This document shows, piece by piece, positions 9,133-20,203 of a DNA stretch of 64,000 bases. This stretch comes from Lysobacteraceae bacterium NML95-0200 (GTDB taxonomy: Bacteria > Pseudomonadota > Gammaproteobacteria > Xanthomonadales > Xanthomonadaceae), in NCBI GenBank assembly GCA_002798255.1, contig NWQQ01000017.1, forward strand, positions 62,001 to 126,000, written 5' to 3'. Made by a program: the position numbers and the translations under genes. Positions within the stretch are counted from its first letter, which is position 1, and each line of letters begins with the position of its first letter. Under the pieces are notes generated by a model, which made no database searches, was not told where the DNA came from, and saw only the letters and a program-made list of their open reading frames with translations.

Positions 9133-10247
9133 AGCACGGCTTTTTCTCTCATCTCATCCATACCCTGAAAACGGCGCTGACCGACAAGGGGGTGCTGCTG
9201 TTATGGCTGATTGCGCCGCTGCTGTACGGGTTCTTCTATCCCTGGCCATATCAGCACGAGCGGGTAGAGCAGGTGCCGGTGGCGGTGGTGGACATGGATA
9301 ACAGCAGCCTGTCGCGGCAAATCATCCGTTATGCAGCGGCCAGCCCGGAATTGCAGGTGAATGTGCTACCTTCGGAGGGCGCAGCCCGAGATGCGCTGGC
9401 ACAGCGGCGCATCGAGGGTTATGCCCTGATTCCGGCAGGCCTCAAGCGCGATGTCAGCCACGGGCGGCCGGTGGAAATCGCCCTTATCGGTAATGGCAGC
9501 TATTTCATGTTGAACAAGAGCGCATTGTCCGGCTTGGCCACTGCGGTGGCGACCGTGTCAGCGGGCATTGAAATCCGCCAATTGCGCGCGCTGGGTTTAC
9601 CCGAGGACAAGGCGCAGGCCTTGCGTGAGCCGGTCAAGCTGCACGCTGCGGCGCTGTTCAACCGTCATCAGGGCTATGGCAGCTCGCTGGTGCCTGCGGT
9701 GGCGGTGCTGATTTTGCAGCAGACCTTGCTGATGGCAGCGGGCATGTGGGTGGCCGGGCAGCGCGAGCGGGGTGAGCGCCATGTGCCAGTAGCCATCTGG
9801 GCTGCCCGCATCAGCGCACTGGCGCTACCCAATACGCTGATAGGTCTGTTCTATTTTGGCTGGCTGTTTGTATTTCAGGGCTATGCCCATGGCGGCAATC
9901 TGGCCGGTGCTGCTGTACTGCTGCCGGTTTTCAGCCTAGCCGTGGCGGGTATTGGCTGTCTTTTCGGCCTGTGGCTGGCCGAGCGTGAAGCGGTGATGCA
10001 GGTGCTGCTGGTCACCGCCTTGCCGCTGTTTTTCCTGAGTGGCTATTCCTGGCCGGCTGCGGCGTTGCCGGAAGTCTTGCAATGGCTGCGCTGGCTGACG
10101 CCTTCCACACCGGCAATTCATGCCAGTGTGGCGCTTAACCAGATGGGCGCTACGCTGGCCATGGTGGCGCCGCTGCTGGGCGTGCTGCTTGTTCAGGGGC
10201 TGCTGGCGTTTGCGCTGCTGTGCCTGATCACCCGGCGCGCGCGCTGA
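9129..10247 (+). CDS. ABC-2 type transporter permease (second)
   Basis: A 372-residue permease paralogous to the preceding one. It has an N-terminal span (GVLLLWLIAPLLYGFFYPW), a periplasmic domain starting VPVAVVDMDNSSLSRQIIRY, and five C-terminal membrane spans. The start overlaps the previous stop by four bases, indicating translational coupling. Together the two permeases would form a heterodimeric inner-membrane channel with the HlyD-like and TolC-like proteins. The energy source is unresolved because no ABC ATPase is encoded here; it may be supplied from elsewhere in the genome. Confidence 0.85.
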   Translation: MKHGFFSHLIHTLKTALTDKGVLLLWLIAPLLYGFFYPWPYQHERVEQVPVAVVDMDNSSLSRQIIRYAAASPELQVNVLPSEGAARDALAQRRIEGYALIPAGLKRDVSHGRPVEIALIGNGSYFMLNKSALSGLATAVATVSAGIEIRQLRALGLPEDKAQALREPVKLHAAALFNRHQGYGSSLVPAVAVLILQQTLLMAAGMWVAGQRERGERHVPVAIWAARISALALPNTLIGLFYFGWLFVFQGYAHGGNLAGAAVLLPVFSLAVAGIGCLFGLWLAEREAVMQVLLVTALPLFFLSGYSWPAAALPEVLQWLRWLTPSTPAIHASVALNQMGATLAMVAPLLGVLLVQGLLAFALLCLITRRAR

Positions 10248-10256
10248 AGCTGGGCG

Positions 10257-10790
10257 TTAGAGCCTGCGCCATTGCCCCGGCTGCAAATCGCCCAAGTGGT
10301 ACTCGCCGATCGCCACCCGTACCAGCCGCAGGGTGGGCAGGCCAACGGCGGCGGTCATGCGCCGCACCTGGCGGTTGCGGCCTTCGCGCAGGGTAATTTC
10401 CAGCCAGACATCGGGCACGGTCTTGCGAAAGCGTACCGGCGGGGTGCGCGGCCAAAGCACTGGCGGGTCAATTTGGCGCGCGCGCGCGGGCAGGGTCAGG
10501 CCGTCTTTCAATTGCACGCCGCGTTGCAGCGCGCCGAGCTTATCCGCATCGGGCACGCCTTCCACCTGTACCCAATAGGTTTTCGGCGCCTTGTGGCGCG
10601 GGTCAGTCAGGCGATGCGCCAGCGCGCCGTCATCGGTCAAGAGCAGCAGGCCTTCGGAGTCATAGTCCAGCCGGCCTGCGGCATACACATGCGGCGGCAG
10701 GCCAAAAGCCGCCAGGGTTGGCCTTGGCGGCTGGCTTTGGTCAGTGAACTGGCACAGCACATTGAAGGGTTTGTTGAGGGCAATCAGCAC
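10257..10790 (-). CDS. rluE: 23S rRNA pseudouridine synthase, RluE type
   Basis: A 177-residue RsuA/RluB/E/F-family synthase without the N-terminal S4 domain, as in RluE, which modifies U2457 of 23S rRNA. It starts MLIALNKPFNVLCQF, has the catalytic aspartate in AGRLDYDSEGLLLLTDDG, and carries the conserved LREGRNRQVRRMTAAVG near its C-terminus. Length fits RluE (about 180-220). It is convergent with the export operon, with nine bases between stops, and follows the methyltransferase gene on the same strand. Confidence 0.88.
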   Translation of the reverse strand: MLIALNKPFNVLCQFTDQSQPPRPTLAAFGLPPHVYAAGRLDYDSEGLLLLTDDGALAHRLTDPRHKAPKTYWVQVEGVPDADKLGALQRGVQLKDGLTLPARARQIDPPVLWPRTPPVRFRKTVPDVWLEITLREGRNRQVRRMTAAVGLPTLRLVRVAIGEYHLGDLQPGQWRRL

Positions 10791-10799
10791 GGGCGCAGG

Positions 10800-11636
10800 T
10801 CAGGGTTTGACAAAGCGCAGGGTCATGCGGTCGCTCTCGCCGATGGCGCGGTATTTTTCCGCATCGGCCGCCTCATGCCGGGCAACCGGCAGCAGCGTCC
10901 ACACGCCATTGGCATGGTCGGTGCTGTCCGCTGGATTGGCATTGACCTCGCTCTTGGCATCAAGCCGGAAACCGGCGCGGGTGGCGTATTCAATCACCAG
11001 CGCCTCGGTGAGATAGCCGGATTTCTTCATTGCCTCAAGGTCGGTGCCGGGCTTGGCGCGGTGATCCACCACCCCCAGTACGCCGCCGGGCTTCAACACC
11101 TCAAAAAACGCCTTGAAGTAGGCATCGGCGCTGCCTGCCGCCACCCAGTTGTGCACATTGCGGAAGGTCAGCACCGCATCGGCTGAGCCCGCCTCGCCCA
11201 GCACCGGATTGCGTGGGTCATAGCTGTGCCAGTGTGGCTGGCCAAAATGCGCCGGGTCTTGCGCCATTTTGGCTTGCAACTCGCTATGCAATCGCTGGTA
11301 GGGGCTTTCAGCGCGCACCTTGGGCAGCGCACCGACATAACGGCCAGCACGCAGATAGGGGGCGAGGATTTCGCTGTACCAGCCGCCCGCCGGGCTGATT
11401 TCAATCACCGTTTGCGTTGGGCTGATGCCAAAGAATTGCAGGGTTTGCTGCGGGTGCCGGTACACATCACGGGCACGGTTTTGCGCGCTTCTGGCCGGGC
11501 TGGACAATGCGGCAGTGAGTGCGGCGTCATGCGCTTCGGCATGGTTTGCGGCCAGCGGCGCAGCAGTTTTTTCAGATGCCGTGCTGCAGGCGGCCAGCAG
11601 AGCCGCAGCCAGCAGAGCAAGACTCAGGTTTTTCAT
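10800..11636 (-). CDS. lipoprotein-type class I SAM methyltransferase
   Basis: A 278-residue protein with a lipoprotein signal (MKNLSLALLAAALLAAC, lipobox LLAAC) followed by a Rossmann methyltransferase fold: motif I around VIEISPAGGWYSEILAPYLR and a later FEVLKPGGVLGVVDHR. Similar envelope methyltransferase-like proteins are common in Xanthomonadales and Alphaproteobacteria but their substrate is unknown. ATG 11636 is chosen because the lipoprotein signal starts exactly there; the frame is open 60 bases further upstream. The catalytic role outside the cytoplasm is puzzling because SAM is cytosolic, so it may act in another way. Confidence 0.75.
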   Translation of the reverse strand: MKNLSLALLAAALLAACSTASEKTAAPLAANHAEAHDAALTAALSSPARSAQNRARDVYRHPQQTLQFFGISPTQTVIEISPAGGWYSEILAPYLRAGRYVGALPKVRAESPYQRLHSELQAKMAQDPAHFGQPHWHSYDPRNPVLGEAGSADAVLTFRNVHNWVAAGSADAYFKAFFEVLKPGGVLGVVDHRAKPGTDLEAMKKSGYLTEALVIEYATRAGFRLDAKSEVNANPADSTDHANGVWTLLPVARHEAADAEKYRAIGESDRMTLRFVKP

Positions 11637-11750
11637 GCGATTTACCTTGATGACAAAACATGCAGGCTTTTTACCCGCCATTGCTGGAGGGTGCAAATCG
11701 GTTGTCCCCCTCGATGCACACGGCGAGAAGCTTGCGTGTTGTGGGTGATG

Positions 11751-12707
11751 TCAGTGTGGCGCAGGTTTGCGCCAGTGACGCCACAGGCGGTGTAGCGGCA
11801 CGGCAAGGATGGCCAGCAGCAGCCAGAGCGGCCACAGATACGCCATGCCCACCAAAATATCGACAAACACGCACCAGCCGGTTTGCAGTGCGACACCGAT
11901 GCGCTGGCTGAAGCTCGGCTTGGCCAGCCAGGCTGCAGCGTCCGGGTCAGGCTCTATGGCCGTGCGGGTTTGCATGGCCTGCTCAAACTGCAAGGTCAAG
12001 GTGGCAAAGGCAACCTTGTCTGCCAATTCGCGGCGTTTGACTTCCGCCTCGTCGCGGGCGCGCAGTGCCAGCGCACGGGCACCTGCGGCATCCACTTTTT
12101 CATCCACGCTGCCAGGCGCTTCAGCGGCACGGCCAATGTCCCGGCTGATTTGTTGCTCGCGCTGCCAGGCCAGTTGTTGGCGCAGAAGCTGGAACTGGAT
12201 GTCCTCGGCACGGAAGTTGCGCTCGTCAAGGAATTCCATCTGCTGGGCAAGGGTGCGCAAAAATGGCAGCGTGCGCTCGCTGGGCACGCGCACGGTCAAG
12301 CGGGCTATCGTTCGGTAGCTTTCCACCCTCTTGCGCTGGCTGCCCAATGGGAAATAGCGTGAGGCATGCAGCTGGTTGTTGATGCGGTTTTCCACGACAA
12401 AACCGCCTTCTGCGGCAACGGCATCTTCAATCGCCAGCGCAGATTGATACACGTTTTTGACCTGGAAACGCATATCGGCGGTGCGTACCAGCTGTCGCCC
12501 GCTGACCTCATCGCTGGCTGCCCGGGATGAAAGCGCAAGCCCGGCATCCACGGGGGCAGCCGTGTCCGTGGCTTCATGGCGTTCGGCCTGCAACATTTCG
12601 GCTGCGGGTGCATGGGCAGCGGTCTCTTGCGAGTGCGGGCGTTGCTGACCACAGGCTGCCAGCAGCAGGGCGAATGTCAACGCAGGGATAGAGCGAGATA
12701 TGGACAT
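11751..12707 (-). CDS. DUF4349 lipoprotein
   Basis: A 318-residue envelope protein. The lipoprotein signal ends in LLLAACG. The body from about residue 70 (QLVRTADMRFQVKNVYQSAL) to 250 contains a long coiled coil (RAEDIQFQLLRQQLAWQREQ and on), and one membrane segment near the C-terminus (about 275-300, YLWPLWLLLAILAVPL) precedes a basic tail. This is the DUF4349 architecture. Function is unknown; by analogy with other coiled-coil envelope proteins a structural or signalling role is possible. It is on the same strand as its neighbours, with a 115-base gap to the methyltransferase gene. Confidence 0.8.
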   Translation of the reverse strand: MSISRSIPALTFALLLAACGQQRPHSQETAAHAPAAEMLQAERHEATDTAAPVDAGLALSSRAASDEVSGRQLVRTADMRFQVKNVYQSALAIEDAVAAEGGFVVENRINNQLHASRYFPLGSQRKRVESYRTIARLTVRVPSERTLPFLRTLAQQMEFLDERNFRAEDIQFQLLRQQLAWQREQQISRDIGRAAEAPGSVDEKVDAAGARALALRARDEAEVKRRELADKVAFATLTLQFEQAMQTRTAIEPDPDAAAWLAKPSFSQRIGVALQTGWCVFVDILVGMAYLWPLWLLLAILAVPLHRLWRHWRKPAPH

Positions 12708-12779
12708 GGCAAGCCTCGATATGAACCCCGATGGATGTTAACCGGTACAGAGGGTGTGCGGAAAACCGGGGTGAGGGCT

Positions 12780-13577
12780 TTATTGCCCTGTAGGGCTGGC
12801 CGCTTGCTTGCGTGCCGCCAATGTCTCCAGCAGCGCGGTGAGCCGGTCAAGCTGCGCGGCATACTGCGGTCGTCCTGCTGGGGTATAGACATCCAGCCGG
12901 ATTTCATAGCCGGGGCTAATCCAGGACAGCATGGTTTCCACGCTGCCCGAGCCGCTGGGGAAAGTCATTTCGCGCACCTTGTAGCGGCCATCGGGGTGTT
13001 TTTCATGACCACTGGCATCAATCGTGACCCGGCCACGCAGCGGACGCGAATAATCCCATTCGTAGGCCAGCAAATGGAAATTCTCGCAGCGGTATAGCGA
13101 CAGGTTGCCATTCAAACCGCCTTCGCGCAGTTCACGCCCCGAAGGCATACTGAGCGCCAGCGCGCAGCCCTCGTCCAGCAGTGGCTGCCGAGTCAACGGC
13201 GTGGGCAGCTTGGCCCCATCCGCGAATTTGGAGATTTCGGCCATGGGCGCTGGCATGTTTTGCAAGGCTTCCTGCAAACGCGCCAGCATCGCATCGAAAG
13301 CAGGGAAGCGTTCAGGCAAGGTGTTTCCATCGGCTTGCGCTGCCATGCTGGCCTGCTTGCGCTGTTGCAGGGTGGGCAGGCCGCGCGCGGCCAGCAGTGC
13401 ATCCTTTTGCGCTTGACGGCGATACGCCTGTGCCTGCTGCTTCTGATATGGCGTGCCATTGCGCTCCATCTGCTGCAAGGTGGCTTCGTCCGGCGGATTG
13501 CTGAAATCGACAATCACGGCCTGTGCCATTCCGGTGGCGGGTAACAGGGCAAGCATCAGGGCGGCAAGCGGCTTCAT
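12780..13577 (-). CDS. hypothetical periplasmic protein
   Basis: A 265-residue protein with a clear signal peptide ([20 protein letters not shown]). A glutamine- and alanine-rich helical region follows (about 30-110) and then a beta-rich half ([20 protein letters not shown]). I do not recognise the family. ATG 13577 is chosen because the signal peptide begins there, although the frame is open further upstream. It sits between isocitrate dehydrogenase and the DUF4349 lipoprotein on the same strand. Secretion is well supported; function is not. Confidence 0.6.
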   Translation of the reverse strand: MKPLAALMLALLPATGMAQAVIVDFSNPPDEATLQQMERNGTPYQKQQAQAYRRQAQKDALLAARGLPTLQQRKQASMAAQADGNTLPERFPAFDAMLARLQEALQNMPAPMAEISKFADGAKLPTPLTRQPLLDEGCALALSMPSGRELREGGLNGNLSLYRCENFHLLAYEWDYSRPLRGRVTIDASGHEKHPDGRYKVREMTFPSGSGSVETMLSWISPGYEIRLDVYTPAGRPQYAAQLDRLTALLETLAARKQAASPTGQ

Positions 13578-13654
13578 GGTGTGCACTCCATCTGGTTGCA
13601 ATCGGTTGTGATGGTGGACGGGGATGCCGGAAGTTTCAAGGAACAGCGGGGCAG

Positions 13655-13686
13655 AAAAACAACAGCCTGCCATTTCTGGCAGGCTG
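13655..13686 (-). terminator. terminator after icd
   Basis: A 10-bp stem (CAGCCTGCCA with TGGCAGGCTG, loop TTTC) read on the minus strand is followed by a T-rich TTGTTTTT. It lies 28 bases beyond the icd stop codon. Confidence 0.8.
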
Positions 13687-13713
13687 CGGATGTGGTTGCC
13701 GGATGCGCGCGGT

Positions 13714-16065
<2,352 letters not shown>

Positions 16066-16155
16066 TTATTTTGTATTCATAAATGTTTATGCTCGCACAG
16101 ATTGCGAGAAGGGGTTTGAATGCTTGTGCAGCATGCCATGACGGAGGAAAACGCA

Positions 16156-17043
16156 ATGTCTTGGGGGGCTTTGCCGCCGGGGCCAATGCTGCGTTGTCAT
16201 CTGCGTGTGCAACCGCTGCGACCACTGGCAAATATTGATTACCCCGGCTCAATGCTTCGGGGCGCTTTTGGTCATGCCCTGCGTCGTTTGGCCTGTCGCT
16301 GTGGAACGGAGCGCCATGCGGATGACTGTGTGTATGCACGGATTTTCGAGCCTGAAGGTCTGGGTGGCCACTGTGGGAAAAACCGTGTTTCTCCGCCGTT
16401 TGTCATTACTCCGCCATTCACCCGGGCATCCGAACGCGAAGGCTTCGATTTTTCCATGACCCTGATGGGCGCTGCACGCGAGCACTTTCATTGGGTGGCA
16501 GAAGCTTGGGAGTTGGCCGGGCAAACCGGTCTGGGGGCTGGCAAGGTCAAGTGTCTGGTGTTGTTTGAGGGTATGGAGCAGAACCCGGAGCGGGTGTTGC
16601 CTGCCCGCTGGCTGGAGCTGCATACCACCAGCCCATTGTTCTTGAAAAAACAGGGGCACTGTATGCCGCCGGAAAGCCTTGAATTGAGCGATGTGCTGGC
16701 CGCACTGCAGCGGAGGCTGGAAATCACCTCAAGGCTGTACCTGACTCCGCCGACACTGCCCGACTGGGATGCGTGGCATCAAGCCTGTGCGCGGCTTGAA
16801 ATGGAAACTCTCTTGCGTGTGGCCCGCTACCAGCGCTATTCCAACCGGCAAAAGCAGTATGTGCCGGTTGAAGGTCTCCAGGGCGCCATCCGTATTTCCG
16901 GCTTGATCCCGGACACGTTGCTGAATGCTTTTGCCCTGGGGCAATGGCTGCATATCGGCGGCAAAACCTCATTGGGTATGGGCGCTTATCGCGTCCATAC
17001 CCCGCATCACTTGCGCAGTGCACTGACCCCGTGCGTATTCCCG
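16156..17043 (+). CDS. cas6: CRISPR pre-crRNA endoribonuclease Cas6
   Basis: A RAMP-fold protein of about 296 residues heading the cmr operon. The C-terminal glycine-rich loop GQWLHIGGKTSLGMGAYRV (about 270-288) is typical of Cas6 proteins with a C-terminal Cas6-like (DUF2276) domain. The four-cysteine region near the N-terminus (CRCGTERHADDC then HCGKN) may bind metal, a feature of some members. ATG 16156 is chosen over ATGs at 16120 and 16138 because GGAGG lies eight bases before it. It should cut the repeat hairpin transcribed from the array at 32.8-34.4 kb, leaving the AUUAAGAC tag. The stop is at 17044-17046. Confidence 0.85.
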
Positions 17044-17061
17044 TAATCAACACAAGGAAAG

Positions 17062-18120
17062 ATGAACATCATGCTGGATTTGAAAAAGCCCAAAGAAGCC
17101 ATACTTCACTATCGCATCACCACACCGATGTTTCTGGGGGAGGCGGATGCCAAGAGTGTGGATGCAAAAATCTTCCGCAATGCCTCCTACAAGGGTGCCC
17201 TGCGTTTTTGGTGGCGCGCCACGCAATGGGGAAAATTTTTGAGCGAGGCAGGAGGGGATGTACGTACAGCATTATCCTCGCTGCACAAAAAAGAAGGCGA
17301 GCTGTTTGGTCTGGCCAGTGATGGCGAAGACTCCAGGCAAAGCCGGGTGCGCATTCAGACCTCATTACTACCAGAAATTTCTAGAATAGAAAAAGAATAT
17401 ATTGGAAGCGAAAAAGATTTTGGAGTGACTGGAATAAAATATTTGCTTGGGCAGGGGGCTGATGGTCGGAAATATATAAAATCGCGCACACTGCAAGTCA
17501 CTTTGCAATTTCATGAAGTTAATGATGAAGGCAAGAAAATCAGTGCTGATGACATTCAAAGCATTGAGTCTGCTGCCATCGCTTTGGGATTGTTCGGTGG
17601 CCTTGGCAGCCGTGCGCGCAAGGGGCTGGGCTCGCTGTCGCTGCAGACCATGACTCCTGTTGTTGGCGAGGAAGCAAGCTTTACCAAATTGTCGGAGATC
17701 GAAACCTTCATTGGCAAGTTGGATTTTTCTGCAAGTGCCGAGGCGCCGCTGACGGCATTCAGTAAAGGCAGTGACATTGTCATCACAAACCAAGGCAGTG
17801 ATGCACTGAAATTACTTGGGGAAGTTGGCGTAAAAATGAGTGAATTCCGAAAGGCTCCCGAGAACAAGAAAGAGCCGCGAGGGGAATTGCCCATGCGTGC
17901 GGTATTTGGTTTGCCTCACAAGCACATCAGCGAAAGGCGTGCCTCTCCGTTGTTTATCCATGTCCACGCCCTGGAAGGAGGTGAGCTGGCTGTCATCCAA
18001 ACTCTGCTGCCTGCTCAATTTTTGCCAGGCAATACGGGAACGAAGAAGGTCGATTTTGGCTTGATTCGCAAATACCTGAAAACTTTTGAAAACACCCGGG
18101 AGCTTCGCCGTCATGATTGA
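17062..18120 (+). CDS. cmr1: type III-B RAMP protein Cmr1
   Basis: A 352-residue subunit of the Cmr effector that helps contact the target RNA near the crRNA 3' end. The N-terminal RAMP signature is clear: ILHYRITTPMFLGEADAK, then SYKGALRFWWRA, and a glycine-rich loop LGLFGGLGSRARKGLGS (about 175-190). A ribosome binding site (AAGGAAAG) lies just before ATG 17062. Bases 17370-17530 are noticeably AT-richer than the rest of the gene. The end overlaps cmr2 by eight bases, so the genes are translationally coupled. Confidence 0.93.
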   Translation: MNIMLDLKKPKEAILHYRITTPMFLGEADAKSVDAKIFRNASYKGALRFWWRATQWGKFLSEAGGDVRTALSSLHKKEGELFGLASDGEDSRQSRVRIQTSLLPEISRIEKEYIGSEKDFGVTGIKYLLGQGADGRKYIKSRTLQVTLQFHEVNDEGKKISADDIQSIESAAIALGLFGGLGSRARKGLGSLSLQTMTPVVGEEASFTKLSEIETFIGKLDFSASAEAPLTAFSKGSDIVITNQGSDALKLLGEVGVKMSEFRKAPENKKEPRGELPMRAVFGLPHKHISERRASPLFIHVHALEGGELAVIQTLLPAQFLPGNTGTKKVDFGLIRKYLKTFENTRELRRHD

Positions 18121-20200
18121 TACCGACAATACGCAAATCTTTCAGTTCACGCTGGGGCCGGTACAGGGCTTTGTGGCACAGGCGCGTCGTACCCGTGATT
18201 TCTGGGCGGGCTCGTTCATCCTGTCCTGGCTTTCCAGCGTTGCGATTGCCGCCATCCAACGCCAGGGCGGTGAAGTGCTATTCCCCGTGCCGGATGAAAA
18301 CTATCTGGAATACCTCTACGTCAAACACCGTGACAATTCCAATAAGGACGCCTCAAAATCCAAGTTTCCGCAGCAGGGCAGTATCCCCAATCGCTTCCGC
18401 GCCGCCACGGCAAAAGTGCCGCTGGGTTTCGAACCCGAGCGTGTCGGCAAAGCCGTGCAAGATGCTTGGAAGGCACTGGCTGATGCCGTATGGGAACAAG
18501 ACCTCAAGGCGGTTTCCCGGCAAGAAACCAAAAAGATTTGGAACCGACAGGTCGCCAATTTCTGGGAAATCTCCTGGGTGCTGAGCGATAAAGCAACATC
18601 CGGCAACCTGCTTGACCGCCGCAAGAACTGGCGCAATACCGTGCCGCCACAAGAGCCCGGCCATAAATGCATGATGATGGACGGCTGGCAGGAGCTTTCC
18701 GGTGTTGCTGAAACCAATCTCAGCGAGGTGGACAAGTTCTGGAACGGGCTGCGTCAGTCGGGCAGCCCTGGCATTGCCACCGATCTGCGTAAGGGCGAGC
18801 GCCTGTGTGCGATGGCCTTTATCAAGCGCCGCTTCTCGCGCTGTTTCGATACTATCAGCGTGCTTTTGCCCGGCCCTGCTGCCGATGCCACACCCAATGC
18901 CCAACCAGGTAAACCCGGCTACATCCCCAGCCATGTTCATGGCTGGAAATTGCCGCATGCCGTGCCCTCGGTTTCCTTCTTGGCCGCCGCGCCTTGGCTG
19001 GCCGAGGTCATCCGCAATGCGCCGGCAGAGGTTTTTGAAGACTTTTACATCGCTGCCCGTGAGCTGACAGGTCTGAATGAAAAAGACCATGTAGGCACGG
19101 ATAGTGCATTCAGTATTGATATTCGTTGTGTCAGCGAAGCGGTAACGGAACGCCGTGCCGATCGCCTTCAGCGCCTTTGGGCGGGGCTGGACGGGCAGGT
19201 GTATTTCCCGTCAGCCTTGGAAAACCCGCGTATTTTTGGCGCAGACATGCAGCCCCAGGCACGCAAGGTGCTGCAGCAACTGCACAAGCTGCGCAATGCC
19301 GCCGGGCAAAAAGACCTGCCTTCGCCCTATTACGCCATCCTGTTGATGGATGGCGACCAGTTGGGCAAGCATATGGGCGATGAGGACAAGCAAAACCCCA
19401 TCAGCCAGGCGCTCAATGCCTTCACCCAGGCCGTGGGCGATATCGTGCGCGCGCACAACGGCTTTCTCATCTACGCCGGCGGTGATGATGTGTTGGCCTT
19501 GTTGCCGCTGGAAGACGCCCTGCCTGCCGCTGCTGCACTGCAGGCCATGTATTGTGACCTGTTTGCGCAACACAGCCCCAAGGGCAAGCCCATCGACTCC
19601 ACGCTCTCCGGCGCCATCGAATACGTACATATCCGCACCCCGCTGACCCGGGTGCTGCAGGATGCGCACAAGTTGCTGGACGATATTGCCAAGGAAAAAA
19701 CCGGCCGCAATGCCATCGCCGTGCGTGTATGGAAGCCTTCCGGTCTTGCCCTGCAATGGGCCATGCCGTGGGAGAAGGCGCTGGATGCCAATGGCGATGT
19801 GCAAATCGCACGGCTTGCCCGTGACTTTGCCCAACAAGCCGCCGCGGCCGATGGTGAGCGCTTCTCCAACAAGTTCTTCTTCCGTATGCAGCAAATCCTG
19901 GAGCGTTTTGGCGAGGTCGAGGAGACCAAGGAGACCAAGGAGACCAACGTGGTCAATGAGGCCACCCTGCAAAAACTTTTGCTGGCCGAATATCTGCACT
20001 CCTGGGGCGGGCTGGACAAACGCACCGGGCTGGATAGCGGAAGCCTGAAAAAGCAGCTTGAGCAGCTGCTGGCGCAATGCCATCAGTGGCGGCGCGAGGA
20101 GGCCGGTGGTGAGGCGGTGCCTGACAAGAAATCTCCCTTCAACCCCGAGGCAGCGCTCCTGGTGCGTTTCCTCGCCCAAAAAGGTCTGGACAAGGAATAA
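18113..20200 (+). CDS. cmr2: Cas10/Cmr2, HD domain absent
   Basis: A 695-residue signature subunit of the type III-B complex. It starts directly with the Cmr2 N-terminal fold (FQFTLGPVQGFVAQARRTRD, residues 11-30). The roughly 200-residue HD nuclease domain present in Pyrococcus Cmr2 is not there and no HD dyad is seen. The cyclase Palm motif GGDD is intact at about 456-459 (LIYAGGDDVLALL). A lysine/glutamate-rich insert (ETKETKETN, near 605) precedes the C-terminal helical domain. By family knowledge it should make cyclic oligoadenylate on target RNA binding but not cut DNA. ATG 18113 overlaps the cmr1 stop. Confidence 0.95.
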   Translation: MIDTDNTQIFQFTLGPVQGFVAQARRTRDFWAGSFILSWLSSVAIAAIQRQGGEVLFPVPDENYLEYLYVKHRDNSNKDASKSKFPQQGSIPNRFRAATAKVPLGFEPERVGKAVQDAWKALADAVWEQDLKAVSRQETKKIWNRQVANFWEISWVLSDKATSGNLLDRRKNWRNTVPPQEPGHKCMMMDGWQELSGVAETNLSEVDKFWNGLRQSGSPGIATDLRKGERLCAMAFIKRRFSRCFDTISVLLPGPAADATPNAQPGKPGYIPSHVHGWKLPHAVPSVSFLAAAPWLAEVIRNAPAEVFEDFYIAARELTGLNEKDHVGTDSAFSIDIRCVSEAVTERRADRLQRLWAGLDGQVYFPSALENPRIFGADMQPQARKVLQQLHKLRNAAGQKDLPSPYYAILLMDGDQLGKHMGDEDKQNPISQALNAFTQAVGDIVRAHNGFLIYAGGDDVLALLPLEDALPAAAALQAMYCDLFAQHSPKGKPIDSTLSGAIEYVHIRTPLTRVLQDAHKLLDDIAKEKTGRNAIAVRVWKPSGLALQWAMPWEKALDANGDVQIARLARDFAQQAAAADGERFSNKFFFRMQQILERFGEVEETKETKETNVVNEATLQKLLLAEYLHSWGGLDKRTGLDSGSLKKQLEQLLAQCHQWRREEAGGEAVPDKKSPFNPEAALLVRFLAQKGLDKE

Positions 20201-20203
20201 GCC

